Both the position numbers and the translations under genes were made by a program. From Myxococcales bacterium (GTDB lineage Bacteria; Myxococcota_A; UBA9042), in NCBI GenBank assembly GCA_947491025.1, contig CANLIC010000029.1, forward strand, positions 1-62,747: a DNA stretch of 62,747 nt, written 5' to 3'. Positions 27,625 to 41,309 of the stretch are shown in pieces. Under the pieces are notes generated by a model. The model saw nothing but the letters and a program-made list of their open reading frames with translations, was not told the origin of the DNA and made no database searches. Every line of letters starts with the position of its first letter. Position 1 is the first letter of the stretch.

Positions 27625-29424
27625 ATGGCGCGCATGGGTCTTCGCTCCCCTGCGAATCGGCGACGGCTCGCTGCCGGCTTGCTGCTCGGCGCGGGCGTGC
27701 TGGCGCTTGCTCCCTGGCCGCCTGGGTCTGCCCGCGCTGAGCCGGCGCCACCGCCCGTGGTCGGCCCCAAGCCCGACGATGACCTCGCGCCGCCCGAGGC
27801 TGCATCGCCGCCGCAGACCCTTGAACTCACCCTGACGCCCTCGCCGGCGCCCGGGACCGCTGCGCCCACGCGCGCGCCGACGCAGGCCCACCCGACCGCC
27901 GCCGGCGCATCCGGAGGCGGAATGGCGCGCCCATTTGCCAGGGCGCCGATGTGGGCGGTGGCCAAGGTGGTGGGCCTCGACAGCGATGACCCTATCACCC
28001 GCGCCCTCGCGCTGGAGGCGGCGGCCCTGCCGGCGGACGCCCAGGCGGCTCTGCGCAACGCCAGCCGGGCCGGTCTCGGCGATCGCGGCGTCGAGGCCGG
28101 GCGCCGCGCCGACGCGCTGGCTGAGCTCGAGCAGGCCGCTTCGATGTTGCTGCGAGGCCAACGCGGCCCGGCGCGGACGCTGCTCGCCTCGGCCAAGCAG
28201 ACCCTCGAGCGACAGCGCGCGGCGCTCGCCTGGAGCATCGCCCCGGCGCTCGCCGCCCGCATGGGCCAGGTCGCCGCCACCGCCGGTGATCGCAAGCTGG
28301 CCGCGGCGCTGCTCCCGGCCGCAGCCGACGGGTTGCCTGCCGCGCTCGGCCGCGCCGCCCTTGCCGCCAAGGCCTCGCTGCGCGAGGGGCGCTGCTTGGG
28401 CAGCAGCGCCGCGGCCGACGCCGCCGCGATGGTCCGCATGGCCGAGGGTCCGGCGCTCGTCGTCGGAACGGTTGGCCGCGGCGACGAGGCGCAGGTCGGG
28501 CTGTGGCTGGTCGACAACGAGGCGCGCGCACTGCGCCAGGGCAGCTTTGGCGCCGCTGGCGCCGACGTCGGGCTGACGGCAATCACGGAGCCCGGCGGCG
28601 CATGGATCGGTGGCCAGACCCGCGGGGCGCACAGCGCCGACGGCCTGCTGCTGCGCATCGATGGCCGGCTGCGGCCCGTGGCGCAGCACGACCTCGACCT
28701 CGGCGGCGACGAGCAAGTCATCGCGTTCGCCCGGAGCAGCGACGGCGGACTCTGGGCCCTGATCGAGGGCGAGGTCGGCGATCCCGCCGGACCCCACCGA
28801 GGCGTCTGGCTCGTCGCTGTGCGCCCGGACGCCACGCCGCGGACCCAGGTGCTGCTGCCGCTGCCGCGGCCTGCCTTCGCCGCAGCCCTCCGCGTCGACA
28901 GCGGCAACGGCTTGCTGCTCGCCGCCGGCGGTCGCGGCCCCGGCGAGGCCGCTGGCGCCTTCCTCCGCGCCGTAGACGCCGCAACCGTCCGCGTCCAAGA
29001 CGGCGAGGGGCCGGCCTTTCCTGGGCCGATCTTCGGACTGCAGGGCGCCCCCCGCGGCGCGCTGGCCGCGTTCGGCGCCGCCGGCGAGGGCAAGGCGATG
29101 CGCCCCTACGTCGTCCGCCGCGACCTCAAGGGTCGCTGGGGCAAGCCGGCGAAGTTCGCAGCGCTGCCCGCGTTCGACCACCTGGCGGTCGCTCCCGCTG
29201 GCAACGCCACGCTCTTGCTGCTGGCCGCCCAGGGCACCGAGGCCTCGCCAGGGCCGGGGGTGGTGGCGCTGGTCGCCGGTGCCCGCCCCCGGGTGCTTTT
29301 GAGCCTCCCGGGCTTCTGGCCGGCGGCCGCGCTCGTGGAGGGCAAGGACGCCTGGGTCGCCGGCAGCGCCCGCGGTTGTGGGCGCCTGGGCCTCGACGCT
29401 GCGGTGATTCGCCTCCGACTCTGA
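27625..29424 (+). CDS. Secreted or anchored protein of unknown function
   Basis: 599 residues. The N-terminal 40 residues contain a basic start and the hydrophobic segment RLAAGLLLGAGVLALAPWPPG, a signal peptide or anchor. A Pro-rich linker follows, then helical Ala/Arg/Leu-rich sequence (about 115-270) and finally repeated beta-strand blocks (about 270-599) with GGAWIGGQTRG and WALIEGEVGD, suggesting a beta-propeller. Its only helpful context is the adjacent aldehyde dehydrogenase, three bases upstream. No family recognised. Confidence 0.7.
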   Translation: MARMGLRSPANRRRLAAGLLLGAGVLALAPWPPGSARAEPAPPPVVGPKPDDDLAPPEAASPPQTLELTLTPSPAPGTAAPTRAPTQAHPTAAGASGGGMARPFARAPMWAVAKVVGLDSDDPITRALALEAAALPADAQAALRNASRAGLGDRGVEAGRRADALAELEQAASMLLRGQRGPARTLLASAKQTLERQRAALAWSIAPALAARMGQVAATAGDRKLAAALLPAAADGLPAALGRAALAAKASLREGRCLGSSAAADAAAMVRMAEGPALVVGTVGRGDEAQVGLWLVDNEARALRQGSFGAAGADVGLTAITEPGGAWIGGQTRGAHSADGLLLRIDGRLRPVAQHDLDLGGDEQVIAFARSSDGGLWALIEGEVGDPAGPHRGVWLVAVRPDATPRTQVLLPLPRPAFAAALRVDSGNGLLLAAGGRGPGEAAGAFLRAVDAATVRVQDGEGPAFPGPIFGLQGAPRGALAAFGAAGEGKAMRPYVVRRDLKGRWGKPAKFAALPAFDHLAVAPAGNATLLLLAAQGTEASPGPGVVALVAGARPRVLLSLPGFWPAAALVEGKDAWVAGSARGCGRLGLDAAVIRLRL

Positions 29425-29461
29425 CGCCGCCGCCGCGCCGGCGCCCCAAGGATCCGCGTAG

Positions 29462-31027
29462 ATGGACGTCAGCGCCGCGCTTCAGGACGAAGTCCAGGCC
29501 CAGCTCGCCAGTCGGCGCCGCCAGATCGGTGCCCTGGTGGCGCCTGCGCTCATCGGCCTGTGGTGGTGGGTGGCGCCGGCCAACATGGCGCCGGGGGCCG
29601 CGACGCTCACCGCGCTGCTGATCTTGACCCTGGTGCTCTGGCTCAGCGAGGCGCTGCCGGTGGCGATCACCGCCCTGCTGGCGCCTTCGCTTGGCGTCCT
29701 CTTCGGTCTCTCCGACGCCGCCACTCTCTTTGCGCCTTTCGGCCACCCGGTGGTCTGGCTGTTGCTGGCCCTGAACCTGCTGACCGCCACCGCGGAGTGG
29801 CGCGGGCTGGATCGGGTGCTGGCGGTGCAGTTCTTCAGCGAGCGGCGCACAACGCTCGGCCAGCTCGCCACCCAGGTCGCCCTCGCCGCCTTCGCCCTCG
29901 CCACCTGGATGCCCAAGCGCCGAGTCGTCGCGCTGATGGCGACGGTCGTCAAGGGCCAGGAGGAGCGCTTTGGCCGGCGCTTTCAACGCCTTGGCTTGTC
30001 CAGCATCGCCTTCGCCGCCGTCCTCGGCGGCGTCATCTTGCCGACGGGCGCTCCGGCCAACCTCATCGCCATTGCCGCCCTGGCGCAGGTCCACGGCCTG
30101 GAGCTGCCGCTCTTGCACTGGGCGGTGGTCGGCCTGCCGGTGGCCTTTGTGCTCCTCGCGCTCTGGCTCATGGCGCTGCGCCAGCTGCTCGGCCCGGAGG
30201 CGGCACAGGTCGTGCACGGCGACGTTCAGCCGCGCGAGCCGCCTGCCACCGACCCCAACCTGCGCCAACGCGTTCGGCGCCGCCCGCCGACGACGCAGGC
30301 GCTGCGGGTGCCGGAGCAGGCGCTGGTCCTCGGCCAGCTTGGCCGCAACCAGTTGGTCATCGCCGCAGCGTTGCTCCTGCTCGGCCTCTTCCTCGCGTTG
30401 CCTGGACTCGGCCGCTGGCTGCTCGATCCCACCACCGCCACCCGTTTGCACGCCGCGTTGCCGCCGGCGCCCCTGGCGCTGCTCATCTGCGCCGCCCTCT
30501 TCGCCATCCCCGCCAGCCAGACGCCGGGCAGCGCCGTGCGGCGGCAGACCATCGCGACATGGGACATCAGCCAGCGCGTCGAGTGGGAGGTGCTGCTGCT
30601 CGTCGGGTGCGCGCTGAGCCTCGGCCAGCAGAGCCTCGACACGGGTCTCTCGCAGTGGCTCGGCGAGGCGACGATTCGGATCCTCGGCCCGAACAGCGGT
30701 CTCGGCCTGACGGTGGCGATGACCGCCTTGGCGCTGGCGATGACGCAGATCGCCAGCGGCGCCATCACGGCCGCCATCTGCGCCCAGCTCGCCATCGTCG
30801 CCGCCCAGCAAATCGCCGTTTCGCCGGTGGCGCCGACGCTGGCGGTGGGCATGGCGGCCAGCTTCGGCCTGCTGCTGCCGATGAGCGACGAGGCCAATCA
30901 GCTCATTTTCCGCACCGGCGCCTTTCGCCGCGGTCAATTGGTGACGCGGGGCCTCTTCGGCGTCGGCGCTGCGCTGCTGGTGATCCCGCCCTTCGCGGTG
31001 GTGATCGCGCGGCTGCTCGCCAAGTAG
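29462..31027 (+). CDS. DASS/SLC13-family anion transporter
   Basis: 521 residues with about eleven hydrophobic segments, an inner-membrane protein. The family is the sodium-coupled di/tricarboxylate or sulfate transporter (DASS) group, shown by LTALLILTLVLWLSEALPVAIT, LNLLTATAEWRGLDRVL, the re-entrant loop TGAPANLIAIAAL, and near the end TQIASGAITAAICAQLAI and LPMSDEANQLIF. A 100-residue cytoplasmic loop lies after the first bundle. Substrate unknown. The canonical SNT tripeptide is not seen in either half, so the ion and substrate site may differ from well-studied members. Confidence 0.88.
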   Translation: MDVSAALQDEVQAQLASRRRQIGALVAPALIGLWWWVAPANMAPGAATLTALLILTLVLWLSEALPVAITALLAPSLGVLFGLSDAATLFAPFGHPVVWLLLALNLLTATAEWRGLDRVLAVQFFSERRTTLGQLATQVALAAFALATWMPKRRVVALMATVVKGQEERFGRRFQRLGLSSIAFAAVLGGVILPTGAPANLIAIAALAQVHGLELPLLHWAVVGLPVAFVLLALWLMALRQLLGPEAAQVVHGDVQPREPPATDPNLRQRVRRRPPTTQALRVPEQALVLGQLGRNQLVIAAALLLLGLFLALPGLGRWLLDPTTATRLHAALPPAPLALLICAALFAIPASQTPGSAVRRQTIATWDISQRVEWEVLLLVGCALSLGQQSLDTGLSQWLGEATIRILGPNSGLGLTVAMTALALAMTQIASGAITAAICAQLAIVAAQQIAVSPVAPTLAVGMAASFGLLLPMSDEANQLIFRTGAFRRGQLVTRGLFGVGAALLVIPPFAVVIARLLAK

Positions 31028-31090
31028 CGCAGAGCGGGCCGTCCCAGCGCCTGTCGGACTTGCTGGAGCGCCGTCGCCGGGCCCCTCGGC

Positions 31091-32155
31091 TCAGCGCCGA
31101 ATCGCGATGACGCCGCGCCAATCGGCAGGATCGGCGAAGAAGTTGCCGCCCACCGCCCAGACCGGGCCGCCCGTCGCGCCAAAGACCGAGTGGAGCACGG
31201 TGCCCTCGATGATGCCCCTGACCTCGGGTTCTTGCGGTGGTGAGGCGCCATCGGCCGACACCTCGACGATGCGGGCGCCGGCACCGACGGCGAAGAGCGG
31301 CCCCTGCGGCGCCTTGAACACGCCGAACAGCGCGGCGCCCGGTGCCACTGCCGCGTGGTGGGTCCAGCCCTCGCCATCGTGGGCCAGCATCAGGCCCGCG
31401 TTCTCCGCGCCGACGGCAAAGAGCCGCTCGCCACCGCCGCCCCACAGCGAGGTCAGCGTGCCCTCTGTCGGCACCACGTCGCGGCTCCAGGTCGCCCCCG
31501 GCTGACCGGCGCGTAGCCGCAGCACGGTGCCGCTGTCGCCCACCGCCACGACGTCGCCAGCGGGCGTGCCATAGACCTTGAACAGCACGGACGGCATCAG
31601 GTCCTTGGGCACATCGACCGCGCTCAGGCCGCCGACGCCACCGCGCAGCACCACCGCGTCGCCGGGCTGGCCATGGGCGTCGCCGCCGACGGCCCAGACC
31701 TCGCCAGCGGCGTCGATCCAGACGCCGTAGAGCGTCTTGCTGGTCCCGGTCGTCACTTTCTCCCAGCCAGCCGTGCCGCGGTGCAGCAGCGCGCCCTTCT
31801 CGCCGCATGCCCAGACGCCACCCGCCTCATCGCCGTAGACCCACCACAGCGGCGCCGCCAACGACGTCGGCTCCTCGCGCCAAGCCACGCCGTCGTAGCG
31901 CAAGATCAGCGAAGCGCCGTCGCGACCGCCCGCGGCGTAGGCGTCGTCAGGGGCGACGGCAAAGACGCTGGCGAGCGCGCCGCCGGCCTCGACGTGGTGG
32001 ACCGACCAGCCGCCCGGGCCCGTATCGGCGGCGGGATCGGCGGCGCAGCCAGCGCCTACCACCCCGGCCCACGCCAGCGCCAGCGCCGCGCCTCGCAGCA
32101 GGGCTACTGGGCCCCTCTGACGTCGGCTGGGTAGCCTCTTGGGCCGTGGGCTCAT
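31091..32155 (-). CDS. Beta-propeller-like lipoprotein coupled to a transcription activator
   Basis: 354 residues. The start at 32155 overlaps the activator stop by 4 bp. The signal peptide ends in GVVGAGC; Cys37 is the likely lipid site, with a weak lipobox. The mature protein is made of repeated beta blocks with DDAYAAGGRDG, GGVWACGEKGALLHR, GEVWAVGGDAHG and PLFAVGAGAR, spaced 40-50 residues apart, which fits a six- to seven-bladed propeller similar to photosynthesis-type or Kelch-like secreted proteins of myxobacteria. Probable location: outer membrane or periplasm. The coupling suggests it is a sensor or output of the adjacent regulator, which is an inference. Confidence 0.85.
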   Translation of the reverse strand: MSPRPKRLPSRRQRGPVALLRGAALALAWAGVVGAGCAADPAADTGPGGWSVHHVEAGGALASVFAVAPDDAYAAGGRDGASLILRYDGVAWREEPTSLAAPLWWVYGDEAGGVWACGEKGALLHRGTAGWEKVTTGTSKTLYGVWIDAAGEVWAVGGDAHGQPGDAVVLRGGVGGLSAVDVPKDLMPSVLFKVYGTPAGDVVAVGDSGTVLRLRAGQPGATWSRDVVPTEGTLTSLWGGGGERLFAVGAENAGLMLAHDGEGWTHHAAVAPGAALFGVFKAPQGPLFAVGAGARIVEVSADGASPPQEPEVRGIIEGTVLHSVFGATGGPVWAVGGNFFADPADWRGVIAIRR

Positions 32156-33819
32156 GGTCGCCTCCTCAGCTGTGCACGCTCGAGATTCCAGTCGATGCCG
32201 AGCCGGCGCGCGCGGCTGCGCAGCGTCGACGGCTCCAGGCCGAGCAGGTGCGCGGCGCCGCCCTCGCCCTCGATGCGGCCCCCGGTGTGCGCCAGAACCC
32301 GCAAGAGGTAGCGGCGCTCGTGCTCGTCGCGGCTCGGCCACTCGGATCCGCCACGCAGCGAACGACCTTGCTCGGCGCCGTGCCCCGCGCCCACCGCGTC
32401 GTCGAAAGGCGCCCATCTGGCGCCAACGCGGCCAAAGGGGTCGCTGTGGCACCCAGCATCGCCCGCAACGTTCTGGCCCGTGCCGGCGTCATCCGCGTCG
32501 GGCTCCACCGGGTCGGCCTCCACCGCGTGGGTCGGCGCTGCTCCTGCGGCCGCGAGGGATCGCAGGCTCAGCGCCTCGACGCCCTCAGCGATGGCGGCCC
32601 GCGCCAACGCGGACTCCAGCTCGCGCAGGTTGCCGGGCCATGGCCGCGCCTGGAGCGCCGCTTGTCCCTCGAGCGAGAGCCGATAGCAACGCCCGTGCAG
32701 CGCCGAGAGGCGCGCCAGGACGTCGCCCGCCAGCGCTGGCAGGTCGGCGGCCCGGGCGCGCAGCGGCGGCATGCGCAGGGTCAAGACCTCAAGGCGATCG
32801 AGCAGATCGCGGCGAAAGTGGCCTGCCGCGGCGGCGACGCTGAGCTCGACGCGGCTGGTTGCCACGATGCGTGCGTTGACGCCCGCGGTGCCGCCATCGT
32901 CGAGCGCCCGGACCAGCGCGGCCTGGGCAGCCGGCGGCAGCGCATCGATGCCCAAGAGTAGCCAAGTGCCGCAGCGGGCAGACCGCAGCTCCTCGGCAAA
33001 GGCGGCGTCGCTGTCGAGCGCAGCCGAGTTGCGGAGATCGCTGCGTCGTAGCGACCCCTCGGCTCGGCGACTCCACGCGTGAATCGCCCGCGCGAGGGCT
33101 GCCTTGCCCGTCGCCGCCTCGCCGGTGATGAGCAGCGGCGCGTCGCTTGCGGCGGCGCGGCGTGCAAGCGCCAGCAGGTTCGCCATCGCCGGGCTCTGTG
33201 CCACCAACGGTCCTGACGCGGCGTCGGCGAACGGAACCGGGGTCACGACCGAGGCCGGATGCGGTGCGTCGCCCGCCAACTGACGGTGCACGGCCTCCGC
33301 AGCCACCAGCCAGGGGCCGATGGCCATCGCGACCTCGGCCAGCGCCTCGATCATCCACGGCGCACAACCGTTGACCTGCGCGCTGCCGGCATTGAGCACC
33401 CCGACGACGCGGCCAGCGATGCGGACCGGCACCGAAACCGTCGAGCGAATCGCGGCATGCGAGGCGTGGCCGAAGCGCATTCCGTCGCTGTCGCGGGTGT
33501 CGGCGACGACGCGCGGTTGGCCATCGCGCGCCACGGCGCCGACCGCCGTGCCCTCGATGCGAACGCGGGGCGCCGATGCCGGCAGCTCGGGCAGGGCTGG
33601 CAGCAGGCGATAGAAGCGCAGCGCCTCGCCGTCGTCCTCGACCAAGGCCAACGAGACGCGATCGGCGACCGGCGCCACCGCAGGCAGCAAGTCGCCGAGG
33701 ACGCCAAGCATCGACCGCAGGTCCGGACAGGCGGCGAGCTGCCGCTGCAGCGTCCAGAGCGCAGGCGCCGCTGCCTCCACGCCGCCGGTTGCCTCGGGCC
33801 TGGCCATCCGCTGCACCAT
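32152..33819 (-). CDS. Divergent sigma-54 activator-like regulator (GAF-AAA+-HTH) lacking key motifs
   Basis: 555 residues from the ATG at 33819; the open frame to 34065 overlaps glpK and adds Arg-rich residues. Order: GAF-like domain (about 20-180), AAA+ domain (about 210-430), Fis-type helix-turn-helix at the end (ERRYLLRVLAHTGGRIEG then LEPSTLRSRARRLGID). The Walker A is degenerate but keeps Gly-Lys239 (TGEAATGKAA). The loop that carries GAFTGA in sigma-54 activators is missing, and the Walker B acids are replaced (Leu289-Gly290 for Asp-Glu). The FRRDLLDRL and WPGNLRELE motifs remain. It is probably DNA-binding but unlikely to open sigma-54 complexes by ATP hydrolysis. Confidence 0.9.
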   Translation of the reverse strand: MVQRMARPEATGGVEAAAPALWTLQRQLAACPDLRSMLGVLGDLLPAVAPVADRVSLALVEDDGEALRFYRLLPALPELPASAPRVRIEGTAVGAVARDGQPRVVADTRDSDGMRFGHASHAAIRSTVSVPVRIAGRVVGVLNAGSAQVNGCAPWMIEALAEVAMAIGPWLVAAEAVHRQLAGDAPHPASVVTPVPFADAASGPLVAQSPAMANLLALARRAAASDAPLLITGEAATGKAALARAIHAWSRRAEGSLRRSDLRNSAALDSDAAFAEELRSARCGTWLLLGIDALPPAAQAALVRALDDGGTAGVNARIVATSRVELSVAAAAGHFRRDLLDRLEVLTLRMPPLRARAADLPALAGDVLARLSALHGRCYRLSLEGQAALQARPWPGNLRELESALARAAIAEGVEALSLRSLAAAGAAPTHAVEADPVEPDADDAGTGQNVAGDAGCHSDPFGRVGARWAPFDDAVGAGHGAEQGRSLRGGSEWPSRDEHERRYLLRVLAHTGGRIEGEGGAAHLLGLEPSTLRSRARRLGIDWNLERAQLRRRP

Positions 33820-33949
33820 CTGGCTCCGTCGCTGGCCATGCGCCAGCCGCTCCAGTTGCAAGACTAGGCAACGCCGGAGCGGGCCGCAATCGAAAGGGAT
33901 GTCACGTGTCCGCCGCCAGCCGGACGCGTGGCGGATTGCGTTAGACCTG

Positions 33950-35422
<1,473 letters not shown>

Positions 35423-35475
35423 CGCGGGCTCCTCGCCGCACCGGGCGGCGGCAGGTGGGCGCGGCGGCGGGTGCG

Positions 35476-36933
35476 TCAGATCACCCGGCAGATCGCGACC
35501 TTGAGGTAATGGGCCTCGGCGTGGACCGGAGAGCTCGGGTGATCCATGGCGGCGCCACGCAGCTCGAGCAGCTGCAGGTCGCGGCCGGCCCGGCGTGCGG
35601 CGTGGCCGAGCATCCGCAGGAAGGTGATGCGGTCGACGCGGCCCGAGCAGGAGCAGCTCACCAGGATGCCGCCGCGCTCCAGCGCCGACATCGCCGTCGC
35701 GTTGACGTGGCTGTACTTGCGTAGGGCGTCGTCGAGACCGTCCTTGCTGGTCGCGAACTTGGGCGGATCGAGCACGATGAGGTCGGGCCGACCGAGCTCG
35801 GCGCCGACGCCGGCGGCGAGATCTGCCAACAGGTGCACCGCGTCGCCGCAGACGACCTCGAAGCGATCGCTGACGCCCGACAGCGTAGCCGCCTCTTGCG
35901 CCGCCTCGACCGCCTTCTGCGAGGCGTCGATCGCCAGCACACGGCGCGCGCCGGCGAGGGCTGCCTGAATGCCGAATCCGCCATGGTGGCAGTAGGCATC
36001 GACGACGAACCGGCCCTTGGCGAGGCCAGCCACGGCGAGGTGATTGTCGAGCTGGTCGGTGAAGATGCCACCCTTCTGGCCGCCCGTCGGGTCGACCGAG
36101 AACAAGGCTTGGCCCACCTGCACCTGCTGGGCCTCAGCCGCAGCACCCTCGGCGCCGAGCGTGCCCCGTTGCAGCAACGTGCCCGAGCCCAGGCCCTCGG
36201 AGGGGTGGGCGTCGTGTGCGGCGCGAGCGATGACAAAGGCGCAGCCGCCGGGGCCCATGAGCCAATCGGCGGCGATGGGCAGCATCCGCAGGCCGCTCGC
36301 CGCCGACACCAGCACGCTGGCGCCATTGCCGATGCGGTCGATGGACAAGCCGGGCAGGGCGTCGCCCTCGGAGTGGACGAGGCGGTAGGCGGTCCGGTCC
36401 GGCGCCGGTCGGCCGATGAGCCGCCGCAGCGCAGTCGCCGCTTCGAGCCTCGACACCACCAGCGACGCCAGCGTCGGCAGCGAGCTCGGCGCCACCTCGG
36501 CCTCGAGTCGACCGAGCATACGCACCGAGATCTGGCTCTGCGGGTTGCAGAGGCCAAGGCCCAGCGGTCGTCCATCGGGTGCCAACACCACGCAGAGCCC
36601 GCCGGGGTCACGATCGGCCCCGGTTGGGGCGTCCAGCGTCTGCAGCGCCCCCGAGAAAAGCCAGGGGTGGCCGACCGTGACGAGGTTCACCGCAGCCGGC
36701 GTCACCACCGCGGTCCAGGCGTCCGCGTACTGCGGACGGCTCGGCGGCAGCGAGACCGCCTTGGCCAGGCGCGGCGGGTTGAAGCCACTCGGCTGGGCTT
36801 CGCCGCCCTCTCCGCCGCGGTGGCCCTGACCCTCGCGCTTGCCGGCGCCGCCGGGCGGCGGGCGCTTGCCTGAGCGCCCAGGCGGTGGGCGCTTGCCGCC
36901 CCGCCGCCCGCCCTGTTTGCTGCCGTCTGCCAC
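35476..36933 (-). CDS. rlmI: RlmI-type 23S rRNA (cytosine-C5) methyltransferase
   Basis: 485 residues from a GTG at 36933; the start is fixed by an exact AGGAGGT at 36939-36945, five bases away, which lies inside the end of gyrA. Residues 1-45 are Gly/Arg/Lys-rich and probably bind RNA or are disordered. A PUA-like domain follows ([16 protein letters not shown]), then the class I methyltransferase fold with [16 protein letters not shown] and the catalytic-loop motif [15 protein letters not shown], and a C-terminal [11 protein letters not shown]. This order is that of RlmI/RlmK-like enzymes that methylate 23S rRNA with S-adenosylmethionine. The basic N-terminal extension is longer than in Escherichia coli RlmI. 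Confidence 0.9.
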   Translation of the reverse strand: MADGSKQGGRRGGKRPPPGRSGKRPPPGGAGKREGQGHRGGEGGEAQPSGFNPPRLAKAVSLPPSRPQYADAWTAVVTPAAVNLVTVGHPWLFSGALQTLDAPTGADRDPGGLCVVLAPDGRPLGLGLCNPQSQISVRMLGRLEAEVAPSSLPTLASLVVSRLEAATALRRLIGRPAPDRTAYRLVHSEGDALPGLSIDRIGNGASVLVSAASGLRMLPIAADWLMGPGGCAFVIARAAHDAHPSEGLGSGTLLQRGTLGAEGAAAEAQQVQVGQALFSVDPTGGQKGGIFTDQLDNHLAVAGLAKGRFVVDAYCHHGGFGIQAALAGARRVLAIDASQKAVEAAQEAATLSGVSDRFEVVCGDAVHLLADLAAGVGAELGRPDLIVLDPPKFATSKDGLDDALRKYSHVNATAMSALERGGILVSCSCSGRVDRITFLRMLGHAARRAGRDLQLLELRGAAMDHPSSPVHAEAHYLKVAICRVI

Positions 36934-36934
36934 G

Positions 36935-39721
<2,787 letters not shown>

Positions 39722-40235
39722 CGCCACTCCTCGCGCCACCACGCCAGGCAGCGGGGGCGCAAGAGCTTACGACGCGCCGCGCATTCGGTCAAAGCCGAGC
39801 GGTAGGGCGCAGCGCCGATCTCCGCGCGTTAGCGGGGGCCCGGTTCCAGCCGGCGGCCGCCTGCCGCCGCAGCCGCAGCCGAGCCGCGATCCGCCGCTTT
39901 TGGACCCGGACCGGGCCACTGACGGCGAGGGAGCTGCGACTTCCGTCCCGGTCCGAAGGGTCGCCCGCCGATCGGTGCTTGATGGCCGTCTTGAACCTCC
40001 GGTCCGGTCCTCAGCTTACCCCATGTACGCCTCCGCCCCGGTCCTCGCAACGCCCAGAGCTGGCTCCGAATTCGGCGGTCGGACAGGCGTTCGGTGGTGG
40101 ATCCTGGCGAGCCGGCGAGGTTGACGCTGGGCCTGCGTTGCGGGCACCTTCCCCGCGCGCGGCACGCGCAGCCGTTGGCCCGCCCTCCGGGCGCCCACGC
40201 TTGCGCTTCGGCCCCCCTCAACGCTAGGAGGCACC
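39722..40235. other. Divergent promoter region between gyrA and the GAPDH-like gene
   Basis: 514 bases. The gyrA ribosome binding site is at its left edge. Within 100 bases there are three copies of the 7-mer CGGACCG or its complement (39907-39913, 39949-39955, 40000-40006); chance is a fair explanation in this composition. No gene is supported. Confidence 0.4.
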
Positions 40236-41309
40236 ATGCCCGGCAAGAACGTCCTGGTCGTCGGCACCGGCACCATCGGCGAGCCGCTGATCGCGATGCT
40301 GACCCGCAACCGCGAGGCGCTCGGCGTCGAGCGCGTCTTCTTCCACAAGAACACGCCACTCAAGACCGACCGCTCCAAGGTCTGGGCCCTGCAGCAGGCT
40401 GGCGGCGAGCTCTGCGTCGACCCCTCCCGCGCCGACGCCTTCCGGGCCCTCGACATCGAGCCGAAGCTCGAGTTCGAGCAGGCGATCGACGACTCGGCCG
40501 TCGTCATCGACTGCACGCCGATCGGCAACCGTATGAAGGAGCAGGTCTACAGCCGCTTCGTCAGCCCGAGCCGCCTCTTCATCGCGCAAGGCAGCGAGTT
40601 CGGCTTCGGCCACATGTACGCCCGCCGCATCAATGACGAGACCCTGGACGCCGCGGTCGGCGACAAGAGCGACAAGTTCATCCAGGTCGTGTCCTGCAAC
40701 ACGCACAACCTCTCGATCTTGTGCCGCCTGCTCGGCTTCGACGGCGGCGACAACGTCCTGCGCGAGGGTCGCTTCTTGTGCATGCGCCGCGCCACCGACA
40801 TCAGCGACGGCGACAAGTTCATTCCGGCGCCCTCGGTCGGCAAACACAGCGACGCCCGCTTCGGCACCCACCACGCCCGCGACGCCTGGCACCTCTACCA
40901 GACCAAGGGCATCGACCTGAACCTCTTCAGCTCGGCGGTCAAGCTCAACACCCAGTACATGCACGCGATTTACTTCCACATCGAGCGAACCAAGCCCATA
41001 GACCTCGACACCGTGCGTCGCCGCTTCGCGGCCGATGACCTCGTGGCGCTGACCCACAAGGACAACGCCTCGACCATCTTCTCGTTTGGCCGCGATCACG
41101 GGCTCTACGGCCGGATCCTCAACCAGACCGTGATCGTCAATCAGAGCCTGGCGGTCCGAAACGATCACGAAGTCATCGGCTACTGCTTCACACCGCAGGA
41201 CGGCAACTCACTGCTCTCCTCGATTGCCGCCACTTGCTACCACCTCGAGCGCGCCACCTACACCGAGCGCATTCAGGTCTTCAAACCCTACTTCTTTGGC
41301 GAGGTGTGA
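40236..41309 (+). CDS. Archaeal-type (type II) glyceraldehyde-3-phosphate dehydrogenase-like protein
   Basis: 357 residues; AGGAGG lies upstream of the ATG. An N-terminal Rossmann motif (VLVVGTGTIGEPLIAML) leads to the segment IDCTPIGNRMKEQVY and to IQVVSCNTHNLSILC, whose Cys154 aligns with the catalytic Cys of archaeal type II GAPDH (VVSCNT). Further matches are the MRRATD segment, IPAPSVGKHSDARFGTHHARD and a two-domain length near the archaeal 340. The enzyme would oxidise glyceraldehyde-3-phosphate or a related aldehyde with NAD(P). Substrate identity is not assured. Its stop overlaps the UDP-glucose dehydrogenase start, so it may act in sugar-nucleotide metabolism. Confidence 0.8.
   Translation: MPGKNVLVVGTGTIGEPLIAMLTRNREALGVERVFFHKNTPLKTDRSKVWALQQAGGELCVDPSRADAFRALDIEPKLEFEQAIDDSAVVIDCTPIGNRMKEQVYSRFVSPSRLFIAQGSEFGFGHMYARRINDETLDAAVGDKSDKFIQVVSCNTHNLSILCRLLGFDGGDNVLREGRFLCMRRATDISDGDKFIPAPSVGKHSDARFGTHHARDAWHLYQTKGIDLNLFSSAVKLNTQYMHAIYFHIERTKPIDLDTVRRRFAADDLVALTHKDNASTIFSFGRDHGLYGRILNQTVIVNQSLAVRNDHEVIGYCFTPQDGNSLLSSIAATCYHLERATYTERIQVFKPYFFGEV

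Noticed and set aside
39900..40010. Three CGGACCG/CGGTCCG copies upstream of gyrA and the GAPDH-like gene
   Set aside because: A 7-mer of this composition is expected by chance at such density in GC-rich DNA; spacing is irregular.
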